Below the pieces are notes generated by a model, which was not told the origin of the DNA, searched no databases, and was given only the letters and a program-made list of their open reading frames with translations. This document shows, piece after piece, positions 1 through 6,192 of a DNA stretch of 10,284 bases; positions within the stretch are counted from its first letter, which is position 1; every line of letters starts with the position of its first letter. Origin of the DNA: Deltaproteobacteria bacterium (GTDB lineage Bacteria; Desulfobacterota; Desulfobacteria; Desulfobacterales; JAFDCJ01); NCBI GenBank assembly GCA_024277475.1, contig JAJRVC010000152.1, positions 1 through 10,284 on the forward strand, written 5' to 3'. The position numbers and the translations under genes are program-made.

Positions 1-970
1 CGGAAGGAATAAATTTTTCATTGCCGGCGGGTCTAATTTTATACTGTTTTTCTACAATTTCAGATAAAACCACTATCTTTGACGACAATTCTTTTCTTAA
101 GTTCTCCAGCTTTACAGGATTTTGTGAAGCCTGGAAAATTTCACTGGAACTGTAGTGACGGATGTCATCCCAGAATTCGGTATCATTGAGGATCATGTTA
201 GCGTTTTTATCAATAGGGATGACAATATCATGGGCCGGAGAACCCGGACCCATCCGGGCATCCTTTAACGTAATGGATTTACCCGGTTTGATGATAATAT
301 TTTCAGGGCCGACACCCAGGGTGTCGCAAACCGCTCGAAAAGGAAGGCTGGGATATAGGACCCCTCGATACCGGACCAGTAAAGGTACACGACGAAGGAT
401 GCCGTCCGGATCAGGTATCTGATTAAGAAACCCAAGCCCACGCGCAGCAGACGAAAGGGCCTGATAGGTGAACTGCGGGTTGATACCGGAATAAAAAGAG
501 TTGGTAGCGCCTATTGCTGCAACCTGCCATTTTGTATAGACGGGATCTTCCCGGGAAGAATTCTTTTGCTTCCCGGATTGCTTTTTTAACGATCCAAAAG
601 TCAGGCCGTAATAAACATTGCCGGCTTCTCTGGTGGCATTGATTAATGGCTGATCTTCCTCCTTGCTGACCATTTCCGCAAAAATGAAATCAACCAGCTG
701 GGCGGAAGTTTCCATGGAAGCCAGGTTGCGGATAACCTGAGCATGTTGCGAGCGGCTGAAATAAAAATTGGCATCCACGTGGATGACCGTGCTGTTATGC
801 TGATGGATTGGTTTTAGTTTTGACCGCAACCCAAACAACTGGTCGGTGATCTGTGAATCCAGGATTTGGAACTTATCCGAAAACAGCCCGTAGCAGACAT
901 ATGAAACGATCAGGGCAGCCAGAACCAGCAGTAATCTTATTCGTAGTTTGCGCTTCGTTGAGGCCTTCAA
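1..970 (-). CDS. CHASE2-domain membrane sensor, N-terminal part (runs off the window)
   Basis: The minus strand is open from about 1038 to the window edge, giving 323 residues from a TTG at 970-968. An AGAAAGGA ribosome-binding sequence lies about 10 bases before that TTG; no in-frame ATG occurs early, so the start is a best guess. A basic stretch (KRKLRIR) leads into one membrane helix (LLLVLAALIVSYVCYGLF, about residues 13-30). What follows reads as a CHASE2 extracytoplasmic sensor domain: VIHVDANFYF, then a helical segment, YYGLTFG, then GFLNQIPDPDGILRRVPLL and YPSLPFRAV, which is the usual 'N..PD.DG..RR.P......PSL' block. In this family CHASE2 is followed by about three membrane helices and a cytoplasmic cyclase, kinase or GGDEF output, all beyond position 1, so the output cannot be named. 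The input ligand of CHASE2 is generally unknown. The gene is the last minus-strand gene in the window, downstream of the YceI pair, with its own possible promoter. Confidence 0.75.
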   Translation of the reverse strand, partial: MKASTKRKLRIRLLLVLAALIVSYVCYGLFSDKFQILDSQITDQLFGLRSKLKPIHQHNSTVIHVDANFYFSRSQHAQVIRNLASMETSAQLVDFIFAEMVSKEEDQPLINATREAGNVYYGLTFGSLKKQSGKQKNSSREDPVYTKWQVAAIGATNSFYSGINPQFTYQALSSAARGLGFLNQIPDPDGILRRVPLLVRYRGVLYPSLPFRAVCDTLGVGPENIIIKPGKSITLKDARMGPGSPAHDIVIPIDKNANMILNDTEFWDDIRHYSSSEIFQASQNPVKLENLRKELSSKIVVLSEIVEKQYKIRPAGNEKFIPS

Positions 971-1042
971 ACTCTGCTGATCCTTTCTATTTTTGATGTG
1001 GCCGCAAAAAGGCACAAAAAACACAAAAATTAAATTTTATAC

Positions 1043-1071
1043 TTAATAATTTCAACGGGTTATAAGATCAA
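1043..1071 (-). promoter_or_regulatory. Possible promoter of the CHASE2 gene
   Basis: On the minus strand, TTGATC (1071-1066) is followed after 17 bases by TATTAA (1048-1043), a reasonable sigma-70-like pair about 75 bases before the proposed TTG start. The region is very A+T rich, so chance matches are likely. The -35 element overlaps the end of the palindrome at 1068-1087. Confidence 0.28.
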
Positions 1072-1087
1072 AATTCAAGAATTTTGA
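1068..1087. repeat. Palindrome with 9-base arms between the YceI-fusion and CHASE2 genes
   Basis: TCAAAATTC and GAATTTTGA are perfect inverted arms separated by AA. The palindrome lies 16 bases past the stop codon of the YceI fusion gene. It could be a weak, A+T-rich terminator for the YceI genes or an operator for the CHASE2 promoter. No clean run of T follows on the minus strand, so a terminator role is not well supported. Confidence 0.45.
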
Positions 1088-1102
1088 CTTTTTACGAGAT
1101 TG

Positions 1103-2557
1103 TCATTTTTCACTCAGAATAAAATTTAGATCAAACAACAGCGTGTGTTTTGCCGGGGCCGAACCCTCGGCGCCTTCAATGTTAAAGCTGCGCAGATCAA
1201 TTTTAAATGCACCCCCGATCAAAAGCTGCGGCCTTCCGTTTTCACCGAGGACCGGTTCAAATTCCATTCTAACAGCTAACGGGGTTCTTTGACCCTTTAA
1301 TATGAAGGTCCCGGTCACGGCAGCCGGTGACAGGTGGCCGTAAGCAATGGGCTGATCATCGCCGGTAATGTTTTCGACAATGAATCCGGCGGTGGGGAAT
1401 TTTTTTGTGTATAAAAGCATGCTGCCACCGATGGCCTCATCCAGCATAGGATCGCCCATGGTGATGGCAGTGCGCGTATCGATCGCAATAAATCCTTCAG
1501 CACCGTCCAACTTAAGGTTTTCTGTTAGAGAGAATTCTCCCTTGGCTGATTTCACTTCACCGGCATAGTTGTCCAGTGGAGCCGGGAAGCGAAACTGGAT
1601 TATGGGCGGATCCGTCGGACCTGATTTCACCAGGACCCAATCTTTGGGTATTTTCGCTGAAACGTTCATGGCAGCTTTTTTTACTTTTGGAGCCGAGGGT
1701 AACGGAAAGCCGATTTTCTGCCAGTTTTTTTGAGGGACACTTGATTTGACCGGATCAAAACTGTCGCCGCTGTCAGGATTTCCGGTAATACGGCCGACAC
1801 TATTTTCCATCACGGTGGCCGCCCGGCGGAAAATGTTTTGATGATCCTGCCAGGGTCCTATGATTTTCTTTTTAAAAACCGGTGTCTTGCAATCAAATTG
1901 AGAGAAAAGTACCAGCGAAAGGTACAGGGTGCCGTCTCGGGATAACCAGGGATTAAAATCCATATAAAATCCCCTGGCCGCCCGATCCAGGTTTGCAGTT
2001 TTTTTCAACTGAAATTTCTTAAACCCTTTCGCGATATTTTGTAAGGCCTCGGCGACAAAAGCTTCCCTGTTGTAGTCAGCCGGCGGTGTTCCGGTAATAC
2101 CGGCTACTTTCAACGGCGCCCAGATGCGGGTGCGGCCTTCCTGCCGGATGAAAATATCATCACGCCGGTTGGGCTCTTCTCCCTGGGGCACAAAACGGGA
2201 AGTGCGGATAAAATTGCGAATGCGTTGCGGTGTCGTGGTGCGCCCCTGGTAAATGGATCTTCCGCGATGATTCTGGTACACGATCAGGGGCGTAATTCCA
2301 ACCTCGGCAGGCGATCCCCGGCGGGCATCCACCACATGCACCCTGACGCCCATGGCCTCCGCCAGATTTCGAATTTCCGGCAGCCGACGTTCCCGGAATG
2401 TTTCTTCTACCTCCGAGGCCTCCGGTTGCACGAATACAATCAGTTGTTCGGCTTCGGGTGCGGTATGGGCATGGGATGGCGAAAGAAAAAAAATGAAGAC
2501 TGACCCTGCAATCAGCGCCCTGATTATGCGGCCCTGTTTATGTTTTTCCGCACTCAT
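1103..2557 (-). CDS. Secreted fusion protein: thioredoxin-like N-terminus plus C-terminal YceI-like domain
   Basis: This 484-residue protein starts at an ATG with GAGGA just upstream. It has a signal peptide (charged start, hydrophobic residues 12-26, likely cut near SHA-HT at residue 30), so it should act in the periplasm. Residues about 38-120 resemble a thioredoxin fold: LIVFVQP, a helix, VRVHVVDA, then ITPLIVYQN with the cis-proline position and GRSIYQGR. There is no CxxC; the usual site reads QPEASEVEE, so this domain cannot be a classical thiol redox enzyme. Residues about 125-330 are not recognised. Residues about 335-482 look YceI-like: GEFSL, GFIAIDTRTAITMGDPMLDEA, FPTAGFIVENI, GTFILKGQRTPLAVRMEFEP and FKIDLRSFNI follow the strand order of the lipocalin-like YceI barrel, which in relatives binds polyisoprenoid lipids. 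The gene follows a normal yceI by 13 bases and is probably co-transcribed with it. The domain calls are by eye; the YceI part is more secure than the thioredoxin-like part. Confidence 0.8.
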   Translation of the reverse strand: MSAEKHKQGRIIRALIAGSVFIFFLSPSHAHTAPEAEQLIVFVQPEASEVEETFRERRLPEIRNLAEAMGVRVHVVDARRGSPAEVGITPLIVYQNHRGRSIYQGRTTTPQRIRNFIRTSRFVPQGEEPNRRDDIFIRQEGRTRIWAPLKVAGITGTPPADYNREAFVAEALQNIAKGFKKFQLKKTANLDRAARGFYMDFNPWLSRDGTLYLSLVLFSQFDCKTPVFKKKIIGPWQDHQNIFRRAATVMENSVGRITGNPDSGDSFDPVKSSVPQKNWQKIGFPLPSAPKVKKAAMNVSAKIPKDWVLVKSGPTDPPIIQFRFPAPLDNYAGEVKSAKGEFSLTENLKLDGAEGFIAIDTRTAITMGDPMLDEAIGGSMLLYTKKFPTAGFIVENITGDDQPIAYGHLSPAAVTGTFILKGQRTPLAVRMEFEPVLGENGRPQLLIGGAFKIDLRSFNIEGAEGSAPAKHTLLFDLNFILSEK

Positions 2558-2570
2558 GATCGTCCTCGGT

Positions 2571-3161
2571 TTATTGGCGGATGCCTTCGAAGCTGACGGT
2601 AAGATTGACTTCGTCGCTGACGCCGCCCATCATAAAGTTCATGCCGAAATCGCTGCGTTTAATGCTAAAAGCGGTTTCAAATCCTTTCCTGAAATTACCC
2701 CAGGGATCTTTACCGGACCCGGTAGCATGCGCTTTCACGGTAACCGGACGTGTCTTGCCGAGAAGTGTCAAATTACCTGAAACTTCGTAAATATCCGGGT
2801 TTATTTTCTTAACCGAATTGCTTTTGAATGAAATGAGCGGATAGTCAGCGATATTAAAAAAATCCGGGCTTCTTAGATGATTATCTCTTTTCTCAAAGGC
2901 GGTGTCGACGTTTTTAGCATTCACTGTCATTTCTATAGAGCTGTTTGAAGGGGTTGACTCATCAAATACAAAAGAACCGGTGGGTCCGTTAAAACGGCCA
3001 AAAACATAGGCAATTCCCAGGTGTTTGACGCGAAATACGACTGAGGTATGCACCGGGTCCAGTTTGTAATTTTCGGCGGCATAGGCTGGAAAAGAAAAAG
3101 CAACCGGCAGGCCGGTAACAAATATAAACAGAGACATAGTTAAAATGCGTTGGACTTTCAT
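2571..3161 (-). CDS. YceI-family periplasmic protein
   Basis: This 196-residue protein has the usual YceI length. Its ATG is preceded by GAGGAG at a good distance. A signal peptide covers residues 1-28 (hydrophobic MSLFIFVTGLPVAFSF, cut at AYA-AE). The mature part begins with the family opening YKLDPVHTSVVFRVKHLGI, followed by GRFNGPTGSFVFDE, the VDTAFEKRDNHLRSPDFFNI block, YPLISFKS, GNLTLLGKTRPVTVKA and FSIKRSDFGMNFMMGGVSDEVNL, all typical of YceI. Members form a lipocalin-like barrel that holds a long polyisoprenoid chain such as a quinone tail; the physiological role is often stress-related but not fixed. It is the first gene of a probable two-gene unit with the fusion protein downstream. 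No convincing promoter was found in the 124 bases separating it from the toxin gene. Confidence 0.93.
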   Translation of the reverse strand: MKVQRILTMSLFIFVTGLPVAFSFPAYAAENYKLDPVHTSVVFRVKHLGIAYVFGRFNGPTGSFVFDESTPSNSSIEMTVNAKNVDTAFEKRDNHLRSPDFFNIADYPLISFKSNSVKKINPDIYEVSGNLTLLGKTRPVTVKAHATGSGKDPWGNFRKGFETAFSIKRSDFGMNFMMGGVSDEVNLTVSFEGIRQ

Positions 3162-3285
3162 TCGTTTCTCCTCTATTTCATGGACGCACAGGCGTTTAAG
3201 AGTTCAGGGTTTACCGTTCACTATAGGCTCTTATCGGGCTTTATCTGACAACATGCTGTAAAAGGAAGCAGGCCCCGTTGTTCAA

Positions 3286-3690
3286 CTACCAATATTTAAT
3301 TTCAAGGTCTTTTATTCTTTGGAAATGTTTAAGATTTGAAGTTACAACACCGCATTTGTGGGAAATGGCAATGGCTGCAATCGCAATATCAAAATCATCT
3401 ATGATATTCCCTTCTTGTTCAAGATCTGCTTTTATTTTTCCAAAACTCTCCGATGACTCGGCCAGCCAAGGCAAAACACTGATGACAGAAAGCAGGAGGT
3501 CCCGTTCTAATTTTAGCAGAAGGCATTTTTTTGATGAATGATCCAATCTTTTTATGCCGAACTGTATTTCGGCCACTACAGGGGGAACCGTGACGATATC
3601 CCCCGGGCGATGGCTTTTAAGAAAAGCCAATAAACCGGCTTCCCGTCTCATAAATGCCGAAAAAGCGGTAGTATCTAATACATATCTCAC
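3286..3690 (-). CDS. PIN-domain toxin (VapC-like ribonuclease)
   Basis: This 134-residue PIN-domain protein is the toxin of a type II toxin-antitoxin pair; relatives are magnesium-dependent endoribonucleases that cut tRNA or other RNA. Visible acidic residues are D6 in YVLDTTAF, E41 in VVAEIQFG, and D99/D101 in IIDDFDIAIAA. The final block reads VVTSNLKHFQRI: the place usually occupied by Asp (N..DF) is His122 here, so the fourth acidic ligand may be missing or moved. It starts with GTG, which overlaps the antitoxin stop in GTGA, the usual translational coupling of such pairs. It is the last gene of the pair. The family is clear; activity is not certain given the His substitution. Confidence 0.9.
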   Translation of the reverse strand: MRYVLDTTAFSAFMRREAGLLAFLKSHRPGDIVTVPPVVAEIQFGIKRLDHSSKKCLLLKLERDLLLSVISVLPWLAESSESFGKIKADLEQEGNIIDDFDIAIAAIAISHKCGVVTSNLKHFQRIKDLEIKYW

Positions 3691-3947
3691 AGCTCTACCC
3701 CCTTCCGATTCTTTCGCATACTGATAATCGCCTCTTCCAACTCCGCGACCCCCTCGCGCAGCAACCTTAAATCCTTTCCACTTATGTCAGGTTCGAAAAA
3801 ATCCTCGGGCCATTCACCCGCATTGTTAATTACTGCCTGTTCACAGGCCTGGATGATAAAGCGGTTGCGGCTGATGCCTTTTTCTTTAACTATCCGATTC
3901 ATCTTGGAAAGCAAAGGGTCCGGTATGTGGACTGTTGTAGACGGCAT
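3687..3947 (-). CDS. Ribbon-helix-helix antitoxin of the PIN toxin
   Basis: This protein of about 86 residues begins MPSTTVHIPDPLL. The ATG at 3947-3945 is chosen over one 13 codons upstream because a strong GGAGGTGAT sequence sits just before it, and because the strand-helix-helix DNA-binding motif (TTVHIPDPLLSKMNRIV, then KGISRNRFIIQACEQAV) then begins at the N-terminus as in the family. The C-terminal part (PEDFFEPDISGKDL to RKNRKG) is charged and should wrap around the toxin. Such antitoxins neutralise the PIN partner and repress their own promoter as dimers; a perfect palindrome lies at the promoter here. The toxin gene overlaps its stop codon by four bases. Confidence 0.88.
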   Translation of the reverse strand: MPSTTVHIPDPLLSKMNRIVKEKGISRNRFIIQACEQAVINNAGEWPEDFFEPDISGKDLRLLREGVAELEEAIISMRKNRKGVEL

Positions 3948-3982
3948 AACATCACCTCCAGAAATAATAGGCGTTTGCATTG

Positions 3983-4017
3983 ACAAATAGAATATATTCT
4001 ATTTGTAACACTGTCAA
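3983..4017 (-). promoter_or_regulatory. Toxin-antitoxin promoter with a 24-base palindromic operator
   Basis: On the minus strand a perfect -35 element TTGACA (4017-4012) is followed after 17 bases by TATTCT (3994-3989). A perfect 24-base palindrome, ACAAATAGAATA and its reverse complement, covers 3983-4006 and so spans the spacer, the -10 element and the expected start point. This is the layout expected for autorepression by the ribbon-helix-helix antitoxin, whose start codon lies about 35 bases downstream. The symmetry is seen directly; binding by the antitoxin is inferred. Confidence 0.75.
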
Positions 4018-4199
4018 TATTAATTTTTGAGTGAACCCTAAGTAGGGGCACGATCCTATATACCTCGGAGAGAAGCCGGACCCGGGTATCTGCTCTGCTT
4101 AATGGGACATCATGCAATGTGCCGTACTGCATAAACAAGCTCAATACAACCTTGTTATGACCCTGTTTTGGGCAATAAATCACATTTTTCATCCGAATA

Positions 4200-4217
4200 A
4201 TGTGCAAATTGGCACAT
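4200..4217. repeat. Short palindrome upstream of the ATPase stump
   Basis: ATGTGC and GCACAT form six-base inverted arms around AAATTG. It sits 54 bases before the start codon of the truncated ATPase and could be the old operator of that gene. The arms are short, so chance is possible. Confidence 0.35.
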
Positions 4218-4270
4218 ATTCAACCCGAAAGATCTTGACGTCGACTTTCATCCGTGCAAAATGCCATGCC

Positions 4271-4340
4271 ATGAAAAGAGACATCTATACGGAACTGCTG
4301 AAATGGAAAGCATCCCCACGGCGCAAGCCGCTTCTTTATC
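4271..4340 (+). pseudogene. 5' stump of a DUF4143-type AAA ATPase gene
   Basis: From the ATG at 4271 the frame reads MKRDIYTELLKWKASPRRKP and then LLYR. This is the characteristic N-terminus of the AAA_14/DUF4143 ATPases, which normally continue LLLRGARQVGKT with the Walker A motif. Here the similarity stops at about codon 23, before Walker A, and the frame continues as unrelated sequence (CCPVFCHNES) into the start of mgtE. Only the first few percent of a gene that is normally about 400 codons remains. The fragment lies between the toxin-antitoxin promoter and mgtE, so a deletion or insertion joined its 5' end to the mgtE leader. The match is recognised from memory of the family and is short, but the order of residues is distinctive. 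Confidence 0.6.
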
Positions 4341-4385
4341 GCTGCTGTCCGGTCTTCTGCCATAATGAATCTAAAGAGGTCAACC

Positions 4386-5765
4386 ATGAAAAACCTGCTT
4401 CTTGTTTCCGAATTGCGTCAATTTCTGGCCGACAACGATGTTTCACGTCTGCAAGATTTCTGCGCGAACAATCACCCGGGGGATGTCGCCGATTTTATCG
4501 CCGCGCTTGAACTTGATGAAATCCGGGCTTTCCTCATGCATATCGAGCCCCAGTTGCGTGCCGAAATATTCAGCCACTTTAACGACGCCCTGCAGCTTGA
4601 CATCTCAGAAACCCTGAATCGCCGCGAACTGGTCGGCCTGATCGCCGACATGTCTCCGGATGACCGTGTGGATCTGATAAAACACATCCCGGAGGAGCGC
4701 CGCGAGAGGATTCTGCCGGGCCTTGCTCAAGCGGAGCGGGAGGATATTCGCAGACTGGCCGCCTATCCGGAAGGCACCGCCGGGGCGGTAATGACCTCCG
4801 AATATGCACTGTTGCACCCCGACCTGACCGTCGTCGCAGCCATCGACAAACTCCGGTCGGAAGCGCCGGATAAGGAGACCATCTACTATGCCTATGTGGT
4901 GGATGCTGATCGAGCGCTTACCGGGTTTGTCTCTCTTAAAGACCTTATCCTGGCTTCAGCGGATGAGAGGGTCGATAACATCATGCATCGCGATGTCATA
5001 TGCTGCAAGGCTTCCGACGACCAGGAGCATGCCGCGCGGCTGATTGCAAAGTATGATCTTCTGGCCCTGCCGGTGGTCAACGGCCGGAACGTCCTGGTAG
5101 GGATAATTACCCACGATGATGCCATTGATGTAATTAACCAGGAGCATACCGAGGATATGGAAAAATTTATGGCGATCGGCGGAGACCACGAAACAGGCGC
5201 CTATTTGCATACATCGGCCTGGGAACACTTTAAAAATCGCATTGGATGGCTGGTGGTTCTGGCCCTGCTCGGGCTGGTTTCGGGCTATATCGTTCATCGG
5301 TTTGAGGGCCTGCTGCTGCAATTTGCTATTCTGGCGACTTTTATGCCCATGCTGGCCGACACCGGCGGCAACACCGGCAGCCAGTCGGCGACACTGGTGG
5401 TGCGGGCCCTGGCCATTCGCGAAATCACCTATCAGGATATATGGAAAGTTTTGTGGAAGGAATTCAAGGTCGCCGTGCCCCTGGCTGTTTTTCTGGCGGG
5501 CCTGGCTTACGCACGGGTGATTCTTTTTGCCGGCAACTCAACCGTTCCCACGGGATATCCCCTGTGGTTGATAGGCCTGGCGGTCGGTGTCGCCCTGGGG
5601 TTGCAGGTGGCAACCGCCACCCTGATTGGTGCTCTCCTGCCCCTGGCCGCTGTGCGGCTCCATCTCGACCCGGCGGTAATTGCCAGCCCGGCGCTTACCA
5701 CCCTGGTGGATATCACCGGTCTGTTGATCTTTTTCAGTACTGCCAAATGGATGCTGGGAATTTAG
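4386..5765 (+). CDS. mgtE: MgtE-family magnesium channel
   Basis: This protein of 459 residues is close to the usual 450. The ATG at 4386 is chosen because AGAGGT lies five bases upstream; an in-frame ATG at 4365 lacks this. The domain order is complete: a helical cytoplasmic N domain (residues 1-130), a CBS pair (about 133-255, starting AGAVMTSEYALLHPDLTV and including YYAYVVDADRALTGFVSL and LPVVNGRNVLVGIITHDDA), a connecting helix, and five membrane helices from about 287 to the end. The pore signature PMLADTGGNTGSQ is at residues 321-333. Asp442 in TTLVDITGLLIFF matches the conserved pore Asp. MgtE dimers let magnesium into the cytoplasm, and the N and CBS domains close the channel when internal magnesium is high. 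It is likely transcribed alone; it is flanked by gene remnants, yet itself appears intact. Confidence 0.96.
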   Translation: MKNLLLVSELRQFLADNDVSRLQDFCANNHPGDVADFIAALELDEIRAFLMHIEPQLRAEIFSHFNDALQLDISETLNRRELVGLIADMSPDDRVDLIKHIPEERRERILPGLAQAEREDIRRLAAYPEGTAGAVMTSEYALLHPDLTVVAAIDKLRSEAPDKETIYYAYVVDADRALTGFVSLKDLILASADERVDNIMHRDVICCKASDDQEHAARLIAKYDLLALPVVNGRNVLVGIITHDDAIDVINQEHTEDMEKFMAIGGDHETGAYLHTSAWEHFKNRIGWLVVLALLGLVSGYIVHRFEGLLLQFAILATFMPMLADTGGNTGSQSATLVVRALAIREITYQDIWKVLWKEFKVAVPLAVFLAGLAYARVILFAGNSTVPTGYPLWLIGLAVGVALGLQVATATLIGALLPLAAVRLHLDPAVIASPALTTLVDITGLLIFFSTAKWMLGI

Positions 5766-5814
5766 GGTTCACGAAGAAATAGCTTTTAAGCAGCTAAGGG
5801 TTTACGAAGAAATA
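5764..5814. repeat. Two direct repeat copies at the end of mgtE
   Basis: AGGGTTCACGAAGAAATA (5764-5781) recurs as AGGGTTTACGAAGAAATA (5797-5814), 17 of 18 bases identical, with a period of 33. The first copy overlaps the mgtE stop codon. Between them TAGCT and AGCTA can form a small stem. The first 11 bases, with two T upstream partly included, also occur inverted at 4031-4041, on the other side of mgtE. No T run follows, so this is not an obvious terminator. Confidence 0.6.
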
Positions 5815-5832
5815 AATTCACAATTTTGGAAG

Positions 5833-6192
5833 TTGAGGCGCTCAGCCCGCAAGACGCGGAAGCACAGGAACATCACCAAGGCTTTGGCCGATGAGAATCG
5901 CGTGCGGGCCCTGATGGTGCTGGAAACACAGGAGCTTTGTGTCTGCCAGATTATCGAATTGCTCGAACTGGCACCCTCAACTGTGTCCAAACACATGTCC
6001 GTTCTCAGGCAGGCGCGTCTGGTGGAAGCCCGCAAAGACGGCCGCTGGATCTATTATCGTTTAGCAGGCGACCAGGCTTCTCCGGACATAAAAGAAGCTT
6101 TAAAATGGCTCAGTCGATCCCTGGCTAATGATCTCCAGGTCCGGAAAGACGCCGGGCGGTTGAAGGAGAGGTCATCATCAGCAACCCCCTGA
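5833..6192 (+). CDS. arsR: ArsR-family arsenic-responsive repressor, ends altered
   Basis: The core reads [18 protein letters not shown], then [25 protein letters not shown] and [17 protein letters not shown]. This is the winged helix-turn-helix of ArsR repressors that accompany acr3 pumps, with the ELCVC metalloid-binding cysteines at residues 36 and 38. Such proteins leave DNA when arsenite binds. The frame starts at a TTG (5833) with GGAAG directly against it, too close for a normal ribosome-binding site, and the first 13 residues ([12 protein letters not shown]) look unlike the family, so the start is uncertain. The C-terminus follows the family to DAGRLKE (residue 112) and then reads RSSSATP. 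There it runs into acr3 coding sequence, so the normal tail has been lost at a deletion junction near 6165. The DNA-binding domain and sensing cysteines are intact. No obvious operator was found upstream. Confidence 0.8.
   Translation: MRRSARKTRKHRNITKALADENRVRALMVLETQELCVCQIIELLELAPSTVSKHMSVLRQARLVEARKDGRWIYYRLAGDQASPDIKEALKWLSRSLANDLQVRKDAGRLKERSSSATP

Larger units (their letters stand above)
4018..4385. other. Region between the toxin-antitoxin promoter and mgtE, without an intact gene
   Basis: These 368 bases hold the ATPase stump at 4271-4340 and the small palindrome at 4200-4217. They also contain a possible hairpin, AACAAG (4134-4139) with CTTGTT (4151-4156). GTGAACCCTAA (4031-4041) recurs inverted just after mgtE. 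No convincing promoter for mgtE, riboswitch or RNA gene was recognised. Open frames on both strands here are short and lack ribosome-binding sites or family features. Confidence 0.5.

Noticed and set aside
162..422. Plus-strand open frame of 86 codons opposite the CHASE2 gene
   Set aside because: It is a shadow frame: the minus strand encodes clear CHASE2 motifs over the same bases.
990..1032. Dispersed-repeat-like sequence (GCCGCAAAAAGGCACAAAAA)
   Set aside because: It resembles A-rich intergenic repeats known from some related genomes, but only one copy is in the window and simple A-rich composition explains it as well.
3162..3285. Promoter for the YceI genes
   Set aside because: TTGTCA and TATAGT are present on the minus strand but 20 bases apart, too far for a normal sigma-70 promoter; no better pair was found.
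4031..4160. Possible magnesium riboswitch (M-box) upstream of mgtE
   Set aside because: A few words such as CCTATATA are reminiscent, but the conserved M-box core order could not be matched and the region is separated from mgtE by the ATPase stump.
3899..4207. Minus-strand open frame of 102 codons across the antitoxin promoter
   Set aside because: It overlaps the antitoxin start and palindrome in another frame, has no ribosome-binding site and shows no family features.
4112..4510. Plus-strand open frame of 132 codons overlapping the start of mgtE
   Set aside because: Only the part from 4271 to about 4340 resembles a protein family; the rest is unrelated and overlaps mgtE in another frame. 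Recorded as a pseudogene stump instead.
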